A stretch of 64,000 nucleotides of DNA, from positions 6,489,167-6,553,166 of the forward strand of contig NC_065547.1 of NCBI RefSeq assembly GCF_022605725.1. Reading direction: 5' to 3'. Made by a program: the position numbers and the translations under genes. Under the pieces are notes generated by a model, which saw only the letters and a program-made list of their open reading frames with translations, searched no databases and was not told the origin of the DNA. The stretch is from Anthonomus grandis grandis (Eukaryota; Arthropoda; Insecta; Coleoptera; Curculionidae). Below, piece by piece: positions 44,977 to 56,780 of the stretch (within the stretch, counting starts at the first letter, position 1; the number at the start of each line of letters is the position of its first letter).

Positions 44977-45438
44977 TTGATTCGAGTAACTACGACCACT
45001 TTATTAAGAGAGAAAATGAATATTGGCTGGATTCGATGCATGGTGTTTAATGAATATAATATAAAAAAGTGTTTCCAATATTGTGGATATGGGCATATGG
45101 CCAAAGAGTGTACGCAAAATAAAGTGTGTGCTAAATGTAGCGGAAGCCACAATCTGAAGGAGTGTAATATTGAAGTAGTTAAATGTGGAACTTGTGTTAT
45201 GTCAAACAAAAAGTATGGTTTGAATTTGGATGTTAATCACATTGCATGGGATGTTAAAATATGTGAGTCATACAAGAGAATTGAAGAAATTCAAAATGGA
45301 ATTAAGGAAATTCAATATAAGGTGGCAACTAGATTTAAATATTGTTTTAAGTTCGGATATAGTCTACTTAAACTGCCAGGGCTACCTGAACAGCAAAAAT
45401 CGAACTATGTGAACTTAGAGTTGATGGGAATAGAATAG
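44977..45438 (+). pseudogene. LINE ORF1 with CCHC zinc knuckles
   Basis: A 153-codon frame with CFQYCGYGHMAKECTQ (C-x2-C-x4-H-x4-C), CAKCSGSHNLKEC and CGTCVMSNKKYGLN, the triple zinc-knuckle end of Jockey/I-type LINE ORF1. The first knuckle is intact. A C-terminal part (VNHIAWDVKICESYKRIEEI) matches ORF1 tails. The N-terminal half is missing. It is followed about 100 bp later by the ORF2 endonuclease of the same insertion. Confidence 0.8.
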
Positions 45439-45540
45439 AGAAACAAGATAGATAGGATACTACAAATAATAATAGAACCGGAGGAGTATTAGCTCTTATA
45501 AGAAAAAATATTAAATATATTGTTTAAAGTATAAGGAGTT

Positions 45541-46352
45541 TTGATAAATATTTGTGGCTATTATCTATATTTGAAAATATCCTTGATTGATATGAAATTT
45601 TTATGCTCTATGATTTATCAATCACCACAAAATCATGATGCTCAATTTATTGAATTTTTGGATGTTTATATGGACCAAATCAGTGACTTTAATGGAACAA
45701 ATATTGTCATGGGTGACTTTAACTTTGATCTGCTTAAAGACTCTTTTTATGCTGACAAAATTAAGAGTATTATAAGCTCCTATGGCTTTGGTTAAATTGT
45801 TAAGACTCCAGCAAGAATAACTCCTAGAAGTCAGACACTGATTGACTACATTGTAACCAACAATCAACGTATACTACATAAGATTCATTCGACACCAAAA
45901 ATTAGTGATCACTCAATTTTGTCTGTTACTGTTGTCCAGCAAAATTCACCAAAGATCGACGTTATTGAATATAGAAGATCCATTAACAATTATTATATGA
46001 GTGATAAATTACAAGAATAACTGTTGAAAATACGTTGGAATAACAAGATATCTGATGTTGATCATAATAGCAGATACTTTTGTCTTAATATAAGATGTGT
46101 CCAATTACAAAAATTGTTAACAAGGAGAACTTCCTTGACAAGAAATGGATTACTCCCGATATTAGAAATATGATGCATGAAAAAGACTGCACAAATGAGA
46201 GAGATATTATATAAAAGGGTAGTTCTTATTAAAAAAATGTTATACTTAGAACGAATATAAAAAGAAAAGAGATGATATAGTCAGACAGATTAATACGGAA
46301 ACAGAACGTTTTTTTTCGGTGACTATTGATCAAAATAGAATAAATGCAAAAG
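45541..46352 (+). pseudogene. LINE ORF2 endonuclease and linker
   Basis: NGTNIVMGDFNFDLLKDSFY (about 45696), then DYIVTN and TPKISDHSILSV (about 45895-45930) are endonuclease motifs, broken by a stop at 45793. The linker continues with DDIVRQINTETERFFS (about 46273). It is the same family as the minus-strand copy at 55271-56780 (GDFNLDLLKNSFYADKIK there). The ORF is interrupted at 46353-46362 by a 3.8 kb insertion and resumes at 50186. Confidence 0.82.
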
Positions 46353-46523
46353 ACATATAAAAAAAACAAAAAAAACATTGTTAGGAAATAAATCTCCCAA
46401 CAGTTTATTTATTTTCTCGTTCTGCTCGATGTTAGGTTACAATTATATTGCGTCTAAAAATCTAGAATTATCGGGTGCCAGCAGTTCTTGGTAGCTTAAC
46501 GGGTCCACTGTTCACGGTGACCA

Positions 46524-49501
46524 CTGACGCTGACAGCAAACGTTAAATTACAAATATGCCTAGCCAATGAGAGTGCTTCGGCATCCGCGAGGGCGTGGTA
46601 TGCGAACCGCCAAATTCAAAATAGGAAATTTTCAATGTATGTAGTTTTTCTATTCATATTTATATTTAATTAGGTTTTTATGATGCGTATATATTTTAGA
46701 TAAAGAAAAGTTCAATATGTATTAAAAACATTTAATAAGAAGATATTTTAGCTATTATTAGTAAATGGATTATTGATTTTTTTAAATATTTACAGCGTGT
46801 GATCAATTATTATTTTAAAAATATTTTATAAATACTTGCCAAATTTGGTTTTTATAGCAAATTATCTCTTTTAATGACGAAATTTGTTAATCATTTGGTA
46901 TAGCGGTACGTGTAAGCGCAATGTATGAATTATTTAAATATTATTGTTAGTTAAATATTAAAAATGGGGTGATACGAAATTGAATTGGTGTGTAGAGCTG
47001 ATAAAATAATTGGTTAGCAGGTGGATGAGTGGATAAATAAAAAAGTTAGAAAATAAAAATAAATGGCAATTAAATTTTTTAACAATATATGGTGAACATT
47101 TTAAAGTTCACATTTTTACATACCTCTGTGTCATAATTCTAATATGCACCTTAGTAATATAATAATTGTCAATAGTTATTTGAAAGTATAATATTATTTT
47201 AAATTGTCCACTACCACTATACATATTCTATACATTATACTTTAGTGGTTGATATAAAGTATATATATGGTTGGAAAAGCTGGATAAAGGGTAAATATGA
47301 CTAAAAAGTCAAAGTATAAGAACAGAAAACAAAAAAAAAAAACGTAGAAATTATATTTTAACTTTGTTTATTTCAAATAATAAAAAATCTATAAATTTAT
47401 TTGTTATTTAAATATAATAATTTATTAATTATTATATCAACAACCTCAAAATTAAATGCAAGGAGGCTAAATGTATTAATCTGGTATATAGTATGTAGTA
47501 TGTAGACTCGCACTTCTTTAGCTTATTTGTCATCTCTGCTGGTCATTTATATACAGCACAAACCATTCAAACTTCCATACAATAGTAACATGGAAAAAAT
47601 TACTGCTCCGTATACATTTTAATTAATAAATATATACTCACAGAGGATCTTCCCCCTCGTTCCATGTCAAATTCAAGTTAATCCAATCCAAAATATTAAA
47701 AACATAGCAAACAAAATGTAATCGAAAATGATTAGTTGAATATTAACATACAAAATAAGCTAACATTTTAGTCTTAAAATAAAAGATATAAAAATAGTTA
47801 TACAGAAACCAATTTAAAATTTGTTTTTCAATTTTTCTTTTCTTTTCAATGCCCTGAGAATTTTCTTCCTCCACTTCTTTATTTTTAAATTTGTTGATTA
47901 CAGCCATAAATCTGGCAAATGCATTTTTATCTAAACTTCTACCATAGCTACAAATTTCTTGCAATGCAATCTTAAAATAAGTATAAACGATGTAATAAAA
48001 ATGTAACTTATATTTTACTCAAACTACTTCTCGATTTTCTTCAAAGTCCATTGCCGAACTATTGACTTTCATTTTTGAACTCTGAATAAAATAGTTTACA
48101 TCCTCTTGATAATTGATTTGGCTAGTTGTGGGTTGATCAACAAACAAAACATTATCCTCTTCCTCTTCACTCACAGTTAAGGAACCTACAACAAACTCGC
48201 TCCTCTGCTCAAAAATGGCTACAGCATGTATATGTTTACAAAGTATTGTTTAGACAGAATTTTCTGGACACTCACATCTGTATTTATGAAAACATATTTT
48301 ACAGATGTTACAGTATCCACTGCGACATTGCTCATCAAGACAAGACACAACATAGAACTTACCACTTACCGAAACCCTTTGTACTTTAAATTTTCCAAAT
48401 TCTAAAAATTCTACCTTACCATTCATTTTTTTGGCTTTGTTATGGGCTTCTATTACAATTTTATGCTGATAGCTATTTGAGTTTGGTCTTTTTGACATGT
48501 TCCTTGAATGCGAATGCTTCCCCCAGACTTCTCACTTTGCACGTGCTATTAAATCCTAAAAGTAAACACAACAAAACATACTTATGTATGTTTGATAATG
48601 ATAACTAAGACTTTGTATAACCTCTGATATCACTCCTGTTGCAATTGTAAAATATGTGTTCTTCCCCATTCTTAAACTTGTTTCGGGTCTGACAAGCCTA
48701 ATCTACTTCCCTATTATCTTGTGCCCTCCAAGATGTGAATTCTTCAAAATTCCTAAAATTTAAAATTGATTCTTTGACAGTTATATGGTAAATATCAAGC
48801 AAATGTTTGTTTAAACAGTTAAAATATAAAAATGTCTGGATATCATTAGTACACATTGGACATATAATGTGTTTTATTTGTTCCTTCCCAACAAATTCAG
48901 GGTGAAACTTTTTCCAATGCCTGTTTCTGGTAGATGTGCTTGAAAATTCCTTATCACAAACTTCACAGATTGCATTTTGTTGACTGCAAAATAAATATTT
49001 ATTCAAATTAGAACTAAAAAAATTATATGTATCTTACCTTAGTGATGCCATAATTGTCTAACAGACAGCAACAGATAAGTGCAAATATTGGTTTAAGTGG
49101 AAGGAAATTATGCACTAAGAAACACTGGCAAGTTTATTGAAAGGTAATGAAACTCAAACACTAAATTGTTTGTTTTTGAGCCCAAAACCAGCACAGATAT
49201 GGATTGTATAGATAATGGAGTAAACACTCAACACTATCCACTATGAATTTTCACTCAAATAGTCGCAAAGTTGATATAATTGTTAATAATTAAATCAATT
49301 ATTAGGAAGCAAGCAAAGCAAATAAAATCTGCAATATAGGTTAAGTTAAACAAAACCAATGCCTTGATTTTCAATTTCCGTAGCTAATCGGCAACGAAAT
49401 TTGACGTACGAACTTTCACGAAAGGATCAGCAGTGCTGCTCCACTCTCAATTTCTCTGATTGGCTGGGCATATTTGTATTTTAACGTATGCTGACGCTGA
49501 C
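46524..49501 (-). mobile_element. MULE-like element, internally deleted
   Basis: ACGTTAAATTACAAATATGC at the left (about 46541) is matched, inverted, by ACGTTAAAATACAAATATGC at the right (about 49466-49485), followed on both sides by CCNAGCCAAT.AGAG. Outer CTGACGCTGAC-like motifs occur on both sides. It carries one minus-strand gene with an N-terminal zinc finger and a C-terminal SWIM-like finger but no catalytic domain. No duplication was identified directly at its ends. Confidence 0.7.
47743..49070 (-). pseudogene. zinc-finger/SWIM MULE-like protein without catalytic core
   Basis: On the minus strand, a short exon MASLR (about 49055) ends at GTAAGA. A TTTTGCAG acceptor leads into CEVCDKEFSSTSTRNRHWKK (finger 1), CPMCTND (Cys pair), FRNFEEFTSWRAQ and YNCNRSDIRG, in the same order as the protein at 29384. 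After a gap comes VEFLEFGKFKVQRVSVSG, CNICKICFHKYRCECPENSV, a stop, then CKHIHAV: a SWIM-like CxC...CxH finger. An acidic stretch VSEEEEDN and a Lys/Glu-rich tail end at 47743. The MULE domain between CNRSDIRG and VEFLEFG is missing. It is interrupted by stops and splice-like gaps. Confidence 0.6.
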
Positions 49502-50195
49502 ACCGCAAGCGCAAAGCCCAATTACACAATAAACTGGGAAAGGGGATCAGTCGAGTAGTGGTCGTTGCTCTGAAACGTTCGTAGAGCTCCCGTTTCGCGT
49601 ACGGCGAAAAGTTGAAATGAGAAGTTGCTCATTGTCCTCTGTTTAACCCCTAATGCCCAAAACGGGTCTCTCTCTCTCTAACTCTTTGTTTTGTCAATAA
49701 TAGTGGTAACCTGGTGCAGGTTCATAATACTCTCTAAACTCTAAATATTTTACTATTTACATAAAAACGATCCCGGTCGTCGTTAGTTGGTGTGAAGTTG
49801 ACGTATGGTAACTGTTAACCTAGAATTATAGACTTAAGTAAACTGTTATTAGTTTTTTAAGGAATGAAATTAGTGAGTGTAATAAAATCAGTGAAAGTAG
49901 CAAGTGTAAATAAAGTAGAGTTAGTACAAGTGGTTAGAGACAGTTTATCGAGACTGCATAGAGACAGCGGAAAAAGTGGTAATTTAAGTCTACCCAATTA
50001 CTGTTATACCAAGTTTCTGTGACTACTAATAGATGTACATATTTAGAAAATGAAATAAATTACAATTGGTTCTTCAAGGGAAGAATAATACAGTGCACCG
50101 CATCTTCATAGACACAATTATACAATCGTGTCCCCCTTGTGTTTGGGGAAGACGCCACGGAGCAAATCTCCCCCGGTCAAACATAACATATAAAA

Positions 50196-50710
50196 CTGTT
50201 TTACCAGGGAAAAGTGAAACTATCACCAATCAAATTTCTCTTGATTTGGCAATAGTGTCCGATGAGGCGAATATAGCACACAAGTTTAATAGTTACTTTG
50301 TGAGTAGTGCTAACACTGATATTCAAAATATGCCGCATCTGAGTATCATTCACAATTCTACAATTTCAGCCGCCAATAATTTCTTCATAACATTTGAAAA
50401 AATAACAATGACCAATAGTCCTGTGGTTGAAACCTTTGGTGTGATGCTCAAATTACAAGGCAGTTTTACCACTAACCAAAACTGTTTCTTTTTAATCTCG
50501 ACACGTGTTTTGTATAGTAACTAATTAGTAACATCATTAGTATATAAGGAGATTTGTAAATAGTTTTAGTTTAGTTTTAACAAAAATGTAAGGGGTGGTA
50601 AAAGTGGAATCTCTAAGAAACTTCTTTGTGATGTATCTTACGTTGCTGGAGATCGACTTTTAGATATTATCAACACATCATTAACCAATGGTATCTTTCC
50701 AGAGTCCTGA
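50196..50710 (+). pseudogene. LINE ORF2, continued (start of reverse transcriptase)
   Basis: The plus frame reads TVLPGKSETI, then DEANIAHKFNSYFVSS (about 50261), the linker before the reverse transcriptase. After a ~160-180 bp unrelated stretch (about 50415-50585) it resumes as GGKSGISKKLLCDVSYVAGD and LTNGIFPES (about 50595-50705), matching GGGKDGIYKQILCDV in the minus-strand copy. It is then cut by the Tigger sequence at about 50711. The catalytic reverse transcriptase motifs are missing. Confidence 0.78.
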
Positions 50711-52007
50711 AAATAGCTGATTCAATATCAACGAATCAACTGTACGATCGATAAAAAAATCCGAAGATAAAATAAGGTCGTCTGTAGCTTCAACTTCACT
50801 GTCAGCGAAAGTTGTTCGTGAACCAGCAATAGAAAAAATGGAACTGACGCTGTCATTACGGATTAAAGACCGCAACCAAAAAAGGGTCCAATAATCCAGG
50901 AGAAGGCAAAGCGTCTTTATGCCCATTTTAAAGAACCTGGTGGTAGTAGTGGTGGTCAATGTATAAATGGAGGATTTCAAGCATCGGAAAATTGGTTCAA
51001 TAAATTTAAGGTGAAACAACTATTGCATAGCATTAAAATCGTTGGAGAAGCTGCATCTGCAGACACTGCTGCAGCAGAAGGATATCCAGAAGAATTTACA
51101 AACCTAGTAGCTGATGGAGGATACAAATCTGAAAAAGTAATTAATGCAGATGAAACTGCACTGTTTTGGAACAGAATGCCAAACAAAACATTTATTTCTA
51201 AGAGCGCAAAGTCTGCCCCTGGATTTAAGGCAGCAATGGATAGAGTTACACAGCTGCTATGTTGTAATGCATCTGGTGATTATCTAGTTAAACCACTGAT
51301 GCCTTACAGATCGTTAAATCCTCGTGCTTTAAAAAATCAAAACAAGGATGACCTGCCAGTATTTTGGCGTGCTAATAAGAAAGCATGGGTTACAAGAGAT
51401 ATTTTTTGTGACTGGTTTTGGAGTTAATTTGTTTCTGAAGCTGAACCTTATTTAAAAAAAAAGAATTTACTCGCGAACTTGAAACTATGCATCGAAATAT
51501 AAAAGTGACATTTTTACCTCCCAATACGACGGCTTTGCTTCAACCGATGGATCAAGGAATAATCCAGGCCTTTAAGCTCTACTACATTAGACAAACCTTC
51601 AAAATCATATTGGATAATATGGAATATGATCCTGATTTGAATGCTGGATGAAATTTGAGATAGCAAAAGGCATTATAAACATAAAAGAATCATGGGAAGA
51701 ACTGAAGCCATACACATTGAAATCAAGCTGGAAAAAATGGTGGCCTACTCTGACTGGAGAAAATGACGAAGAATCTGTGCAAATTCAAACTTTGACTGCA
51801 AACATAGCCGAAATTGCGAATGAAATAGGATGAGATAGGTTCGAACCGATAGAATCTAGTGACATTCAGATGTTGCTTGAATCGCAAGATGTAGATTTGG
51901 CTGAAACGTCCCTGGAGGAAATGTTAAGTTTACAGCCTATTGAAGAAGAGGCTTTAACAGGCACTGGAAACGTGACATTTAATTCAAAAAATCTTAGTCA
52001 AGGTTAA
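50711..52007 (+). pseudogene. pogo/Tigger DDE transposase (second aspartate deleted)
   Basis: The end of the CENP-B-type DNA-binding part (INESTVRSIKKSEDKIR, about 50727) is followed by GFQASENWFNKFK and SADTAAAEGYPEEF. Then come KVINADETALFWNRMPN with the first catalytic aspartate (about 51136), SAPGFKAAMDRVT, NPRALKNQ and WVTRDIFCDWF. After a break near 51425-51480, NIKVTFLPPNTTALLQPMDQ holds the last catalytic region (about 51497). The C-terminal tail ends at 52005. The LLLDNAPGH segment with the second aspartate is absent between them. Several stops (50883, 51424, 51650, 51832). The 5' end abuts the LINE. Confidence 0.85.
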
Positions 52008-53329
52008 AGAATGATGACGTGAATGCAAAGATATAGTGATCGAACTATAGGTAATTTTTAATGCCAATAACTAGGGATTACTGCCAATAACTGGGAAATG
52101 TTACATTAAAGAAATATATCAATTTTAAATTATATTGATAATTTCTATTTAAATATTATTTTGGTATTCGCAGCTTTAGCCTTAATAATGTTGTGGACAC
52201 CGCCATATTTAACCCTATTTTCATTTTTATACGTACAGCGTTTAAAAAAAATCACCGTAAGCATAATTTAGTGCAATCGCTGAATAATTTTTAAACCTAA
52301 TATAAGTTTTCACATTAAAAATACCGGAATAATCATGTATAAGCTACGACCAATAAACTAACCAATTTATACTCATTGTTAAGTTAAATAGCCCATTTAA
52401 TCGGGAATTGAAAAGCCGTATTTCCGCTCGGCGCCCTTTAAAAAAGTAAATATTTCTTTTCCCGGCTAAAATCCATGCAGTGCAGCGACGGCAACTACGG
52501 TGATCCTCCCTAAAATAGCTTTTAGAATATTGCTTTCCATTTAAATGCACACTGCAATCAGAAACGGCGGAATATTATTGTCGGGTGGCAAATAAAAAGG
52601 AACGTGCAAAATAAGCTTTTATTTCACGTAGTCGTCCACCCCCTGCCCTCCCCTTACCCTTTGCACAATCCTAATGAAATGAAAAATCTTTTTATAATAA
52701 AATAGCACATACACACAAAAAAATTTCATTATTTAAAGCGTTCTACCTCCACTACCACTGGGGGCAATTACCAATAAAAATAACATTCCAAGTTTTTCAA
52801 GTAATTCACGTATATATGTAACAATTTATCCGCGACATAACTGGGGGATTTTTGGAGTCAATTTAAATTCTGTTATTTCATTTTGCGGCAACTGATTATA
52901 TTTTCCGCCCTAAAGAGAAATTCAATATATGTTATAACTGTTTTTATTGTCAACAAGGCTACCGTATACGTTACATTTTAAAATGCAATATACTTTTTAA
53001 TTGCCTTTCGAATGTATGGTCAGAGAAGTGCCGCCCCGGGGCTGTAAATTATTATAAAATTATTTTAAATCGATGGCTTTTCCGATGTATATTTTTATGT
53101 TATTTTTATGGCCGAAGCTGAAATGGCGGTGCTTTAAAATGTCATTTTAACTGACCGTGTAAAAGTGCATTAGGCATTTTATATTTTTTTTTTGTTTGGT
53201 GAATTCTTTGTTCGGATTTATTTTGTCCAATTTCTATTGGTTGTTTCAGAAAATCTACAAAGAGCACTTGTAGACATGCTTTTTCTCTAATGAGGTTTTA
53301 TAAACCCAATATTTATTTATTATTTATTA
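52008..53329. other. non-coding, unassigned
   Basis: CCAATAACTGGG..TTACTGCC-like text near 52060-52100 may be the 3' untranslated end of the Tigger element. The rest is less AT-biased sequence without domains. A C-rich CCACCCCCTGCCCTCCCC tract is near 52637. Confidence 0.4.
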
Positions 53330-53640
53330 TCATATAGTCACAAAGATCCTTTATTTGACACAGCCGACTCTCTTCTTTTTATTATCTCGGTTTTTATTGA
53401 TCAAACAAAAAACTCTATAAAAATCAAACTTATAGATTGAACTTTTTTCTAACCAATTTTTAATAAGCATTTTTTTATAACTTTGATATAGCCGACTGCA
53501 TTTTTGTCAGATATCTCAATTTGTATTACTCATAGAAAAAAAAATTACAAAGCACACTTGTAGTTTAGACTATTTTCTAACGAATTTATTATAAACATTT
53601 TTATTATAAACCAAATTGTTTTTGAGATAGGTTATAGACA
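53330..53640. repeat. diverged ~175 bp repeats (same family as 60470-61510)
   Basis: Landmarks AGCCGACT, TTGTAG.TT.GACT and TTTCTAACGAATTTATTATAA recur twice here and again at 60470-61510 in the same orientation. Confidence 0.6.
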
Positions 53641-54099
53641 GACGTAGCTATATCAGAAATATAAATTAGTCAACCAGTTTTACATAATAGCTCTTACAAC
53701 TACGAAGAATTAATTCTAAAAATTACATCACAATCTAGAAAAAAATACCCATGTAGTTTAATCAGGAAGCCGCCTTAGGTGTCGTTTAAAGGCAAATCTA
53801 ATAATTGGAGAATTCGATAAGTAATTGGAAAAATACCTAGATACTACAAGAGTTTGACTATTTCGAATGATATAGGGATTGATATTAACAGATGAACAGT
53901 CAGTGATATTGTTTACAGTTTTTTTATATAAATATTAAATCAGAGTTGCTTCTTCGGACCTCCAACAATTGCATATTATAAAATTTTAAAATTATCATCA
54001 TAACTAAAGAAATGCCGTCGTCTGTTAAATTATGTAATTATGTCAAAAGTGTTATTTAAATTTGTAAATTTGAACTTAAATTTAAAATTGTAAAATAAA
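53641..54099. other. non-coding, unassigned
   Basis: AT-rich spacer without recognised features. Confidence 0.4.
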
Positions 54100-54560
54100 A
54101 GGAATTTACGTTGCTAAATCCTTTTATTGTTCGAAAAACGAATACAAGATTTTTAAGAGCCTTTTGTACAATATTTTCAAGATGTTTTTCAAACAAAAGC
54201 TTAGTCCTTAAAGTCCTCATCCATTTTTTCCAAAATATAATCCAAATATTTAAGCTTAACATTGTTAAGGCAAAGATCATACTTAACTTGCAGAAAAGCA
54301 GGCTTTTTAGAAAACAAAGTACAATTACATTTGTCCAGATTAACAAAAAGTCTATTTAAAGTACAATAGTTGATAAAATTAGATAAATCGTACTGTAAAG
54401 TGAAATAATCAGCAGCCGAATTAATAGCTTTTGAGTTTTTGAGATCATCTGCATATAAAGCGTAGGTCCTATGTGAAAAAACATTGCTCTATATCATATA
54501 GAAAAACGCTAAACAGCAAAGGACTCTTTATTGACATTTAGCCACGGAACACCTTTCCTT
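54100..54560 (-). pseudogene. LINE reverse transcriptase fragment
   Basis: The minus strand contains LYADDLKNSKAINS, the YADD catalytic box (about 54450), followed by YCTLNRLFVNLDKCNCTLFS, the LxLNxxKC segment that normally follows, and VKLKYLDYILE toward the thumb. Frameshifted in places. It lies between repeat blocks and reads in the same direction as the LINE at 55271 but is a different sequence. Confidence 0.65.
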
Positions 54561-55068
54561 GATTTGCCCACCTAATTTTTGCTCAAAATCTCGGTTTCTA
54601 TTAGTCGGTAGAAAATTTATATAAAGCAAAGTGCATTTAATTTAATTGAAGAATTTCTGTACAAATTTTCAAACGTGTATTTTGTCTAGTTTTTGATTAA
54701 TTAATAATAAGAACTTCGATTAATTTAATTTTTAGTTTTTAGATTCTTATGTTGCTAAGTTATGATAAAAATACAAAAATTTTTGTCTTAAAAACTTTAT
54801 TTTTTTTGCAAAACGCTAAATTAGATTTATTGAACAATTTGTGTACGAATTTTTCAACGTGTATATTGCATATTTTTTGAGTTATGGTCAATTCCCCAAA
54901 TTATTGAGAAATCCATTGATTTAAAAAAAAAAAGAGTTTTCTCAAAATCTGTTCATTTTATTTGAAAATCCTTAAATACCTCTCCAACTAATTTAATTTT
55001 TAAAAGTATGTGCAAATTTCCAGGTTTTTATATTGCTTAGTTTTTGAGTTAATTATTTTTCATAACAC
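54561..55068. repeat. ~170 bp degenerate tandem repeats, block 1
   Basis: Units carry ATTTGTGTACAAATTTTCAA.CGTGTAT, TTGCTTAGTTTTTGAGTTATGG and TCAATTTCTCAAATTTT. Copies near 54650, 54840 and 55000. Confidence 0.65.
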
Positions 55069-55254
<186 letters not shown>

Positions 55255-55270
55255 CTTAGTCTTCGACCGT

Positions 55271-56780
55271 CTACCAAATATACAAAATTTTGATTTTGTG
55301 GTATTTAAGCTTAAACTTTAAGCTAAACTTATTGTTACAAAGCCAGTCAAACAAATTGCCAAGTTCTATGTTCATGTCGCAAACCATTTGCTGTAGATTT
55401 TGACCAACTATAGAGAGCATAGTATCATCAGCAAATAAAATAATATTTGATTTTTGAGCCCCCCTAACCATATCATTAATGTAAAATAAAAACAAATTTG
55501 GACCCAAAACAGTACCTTGGGGCACACCGACATCGACATTTACAGTTTTAGACATAGCATTATTAAACTTCACACGTTGTAACCTATTACACAAATAAGA
55601 CTTTAGCCACTTTAAAACGTTCAGCCTAATTCCTATGTGCTCTAACTTACCCAACAATATATCTCTATCAACAGTTTCAAACGCCCTTTGAATATCCAAA
55701 AACACAGCCGACACATAATTACCTGAGTCAATTGCCTTTAAAAAATTATCACAGATATTCAGAAGTACAGATTCACATAAATGATGTTCACGAAAGCCAG
55801 ACTGGTTAGGAACTATAATTTGGTTGTTATCACAGAACTGCAGTAATTGCTCTTTTACACATACTTCTAAGACCTCTTCATATATAGGAACAGTATTGAT
55901 AAGACGAAACTCATTAGACAACTTGGTATTTGGCACTTTTGGGACAGGAATAATTGTTGACACCTTCCAGGACTCCGAGAAGACGGCATTTGAAAGTGAG
56001 GTATTTACGACGTTCAACAGCCTGTTTTCAGCAACATGAAAGACATCACAAAGAATCTGTTTGTAGATGCCATCTTTACCCCCGCCTACATTTTTTAGAT
56101 TATTAACGACTTGTCTCAATTTAGCCATTGATATTGGTTCAAAATTCTGGAGAATATTAGTTGAGGTTGGACTTCTTGGGGCATTGCTAACTATATTTTG
56201 TTGTCGTATATTTTGAATAATCTCACTGATACTATCTGTAAAAAAATGATTAAATTGATGTGCTATTGCTGCCACGTCAGTCTCAATCTTTGTTCCAAAG
56301 AGAATTTCGCTTCAGTTTTACCCGGCAGAAGGGTCTTCAGATTTTTCCATAGCTCCCTTGGATTTTTTCGATTTTCATCTATGGTTGCAACAATATAATA
56401 ATAATTGTCTTTCTCATTCCTAATTTTACTCACGATAGCATTTCGTCTTGACTTATACTCTGCCCATATTCGGAGTCACTATATTTTGATGATCAACATT
56501 AATCGAGATAATGGAATGGTCACTGATTTTCGGTGTTAAATGAACTTCAAGAGGTAAATTTTTATCGTTAGTTATTACATAATCAATAAGCATCTGGCTC
56601 GTAGGTACTATTCTTGTAGGCGATTTTACAATTTGTGTAAATCCACTGGAAAATATTACATCCTTTATTTTGTCAGCATAAAATGAGTTTTTAAGTAAAT
56701 CCAGATTAAAATCTCCCAAAATAATAATAGTGCCATTAAAATTGCTTACCTCGTCTAGGTAGTTTTCAAAAAACAATATA
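55271..56780 (-). pseudogene. LINE ORF2: endonuclease and reverse transcriptase
   Basis: Minus strand. The endonuclease part (56776-56453) has GDFNLDLLKNSFYADKIK and LTPKISDHSIISI. A linker frame follows. A 334-codon reverse transcriptase frame (56275-55271) contains STIIPVPK, NQSGFREHHLCESV, VSAVFLDIQRAFETVDRD with the first aspartate, VGVPQGTVLGPNLFLFYIN and ILFADDTM. All three catalytic aspartates of the reverse transcriptase are present. The typical PIS..P in the fingers is changed (LINTVPIYE). It lacks the 5' endonuclease end and the C-terminal tail, and needs a frameshift near 56450. Best-preserved LINE in the window, related to the plus copy at 44977-50710. Confidence 0.9.

Larger units (their letters stand above)
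46363..50185. mobile_element. 3.8 kb insertion block within LINE ORF2
   Basis: The 10 bp repeat ACATATAAAA stands at both edges (46353-46362 and 50186-50195), exactly where the LINE reading stops and resumes, so it looks like a target duplication. The outer parts (46363-46520 and about 49510-50185) are of unknown type: no domain, CTCTCTCTCTC near 49670, and a run AAAACAAAAAAAAC at the left edge. The MULE-like element at 46524-49501 is nested within. Confidence 0.5.

Noticed and set aside
46384..50180. LTR model starting TGTTAGG and ending near GGTCA with an AACAT duplication
   Set aside because: No paired LTR or retroviral-type coding; the longer ACATATAAAA repeat fits the LINE break better.
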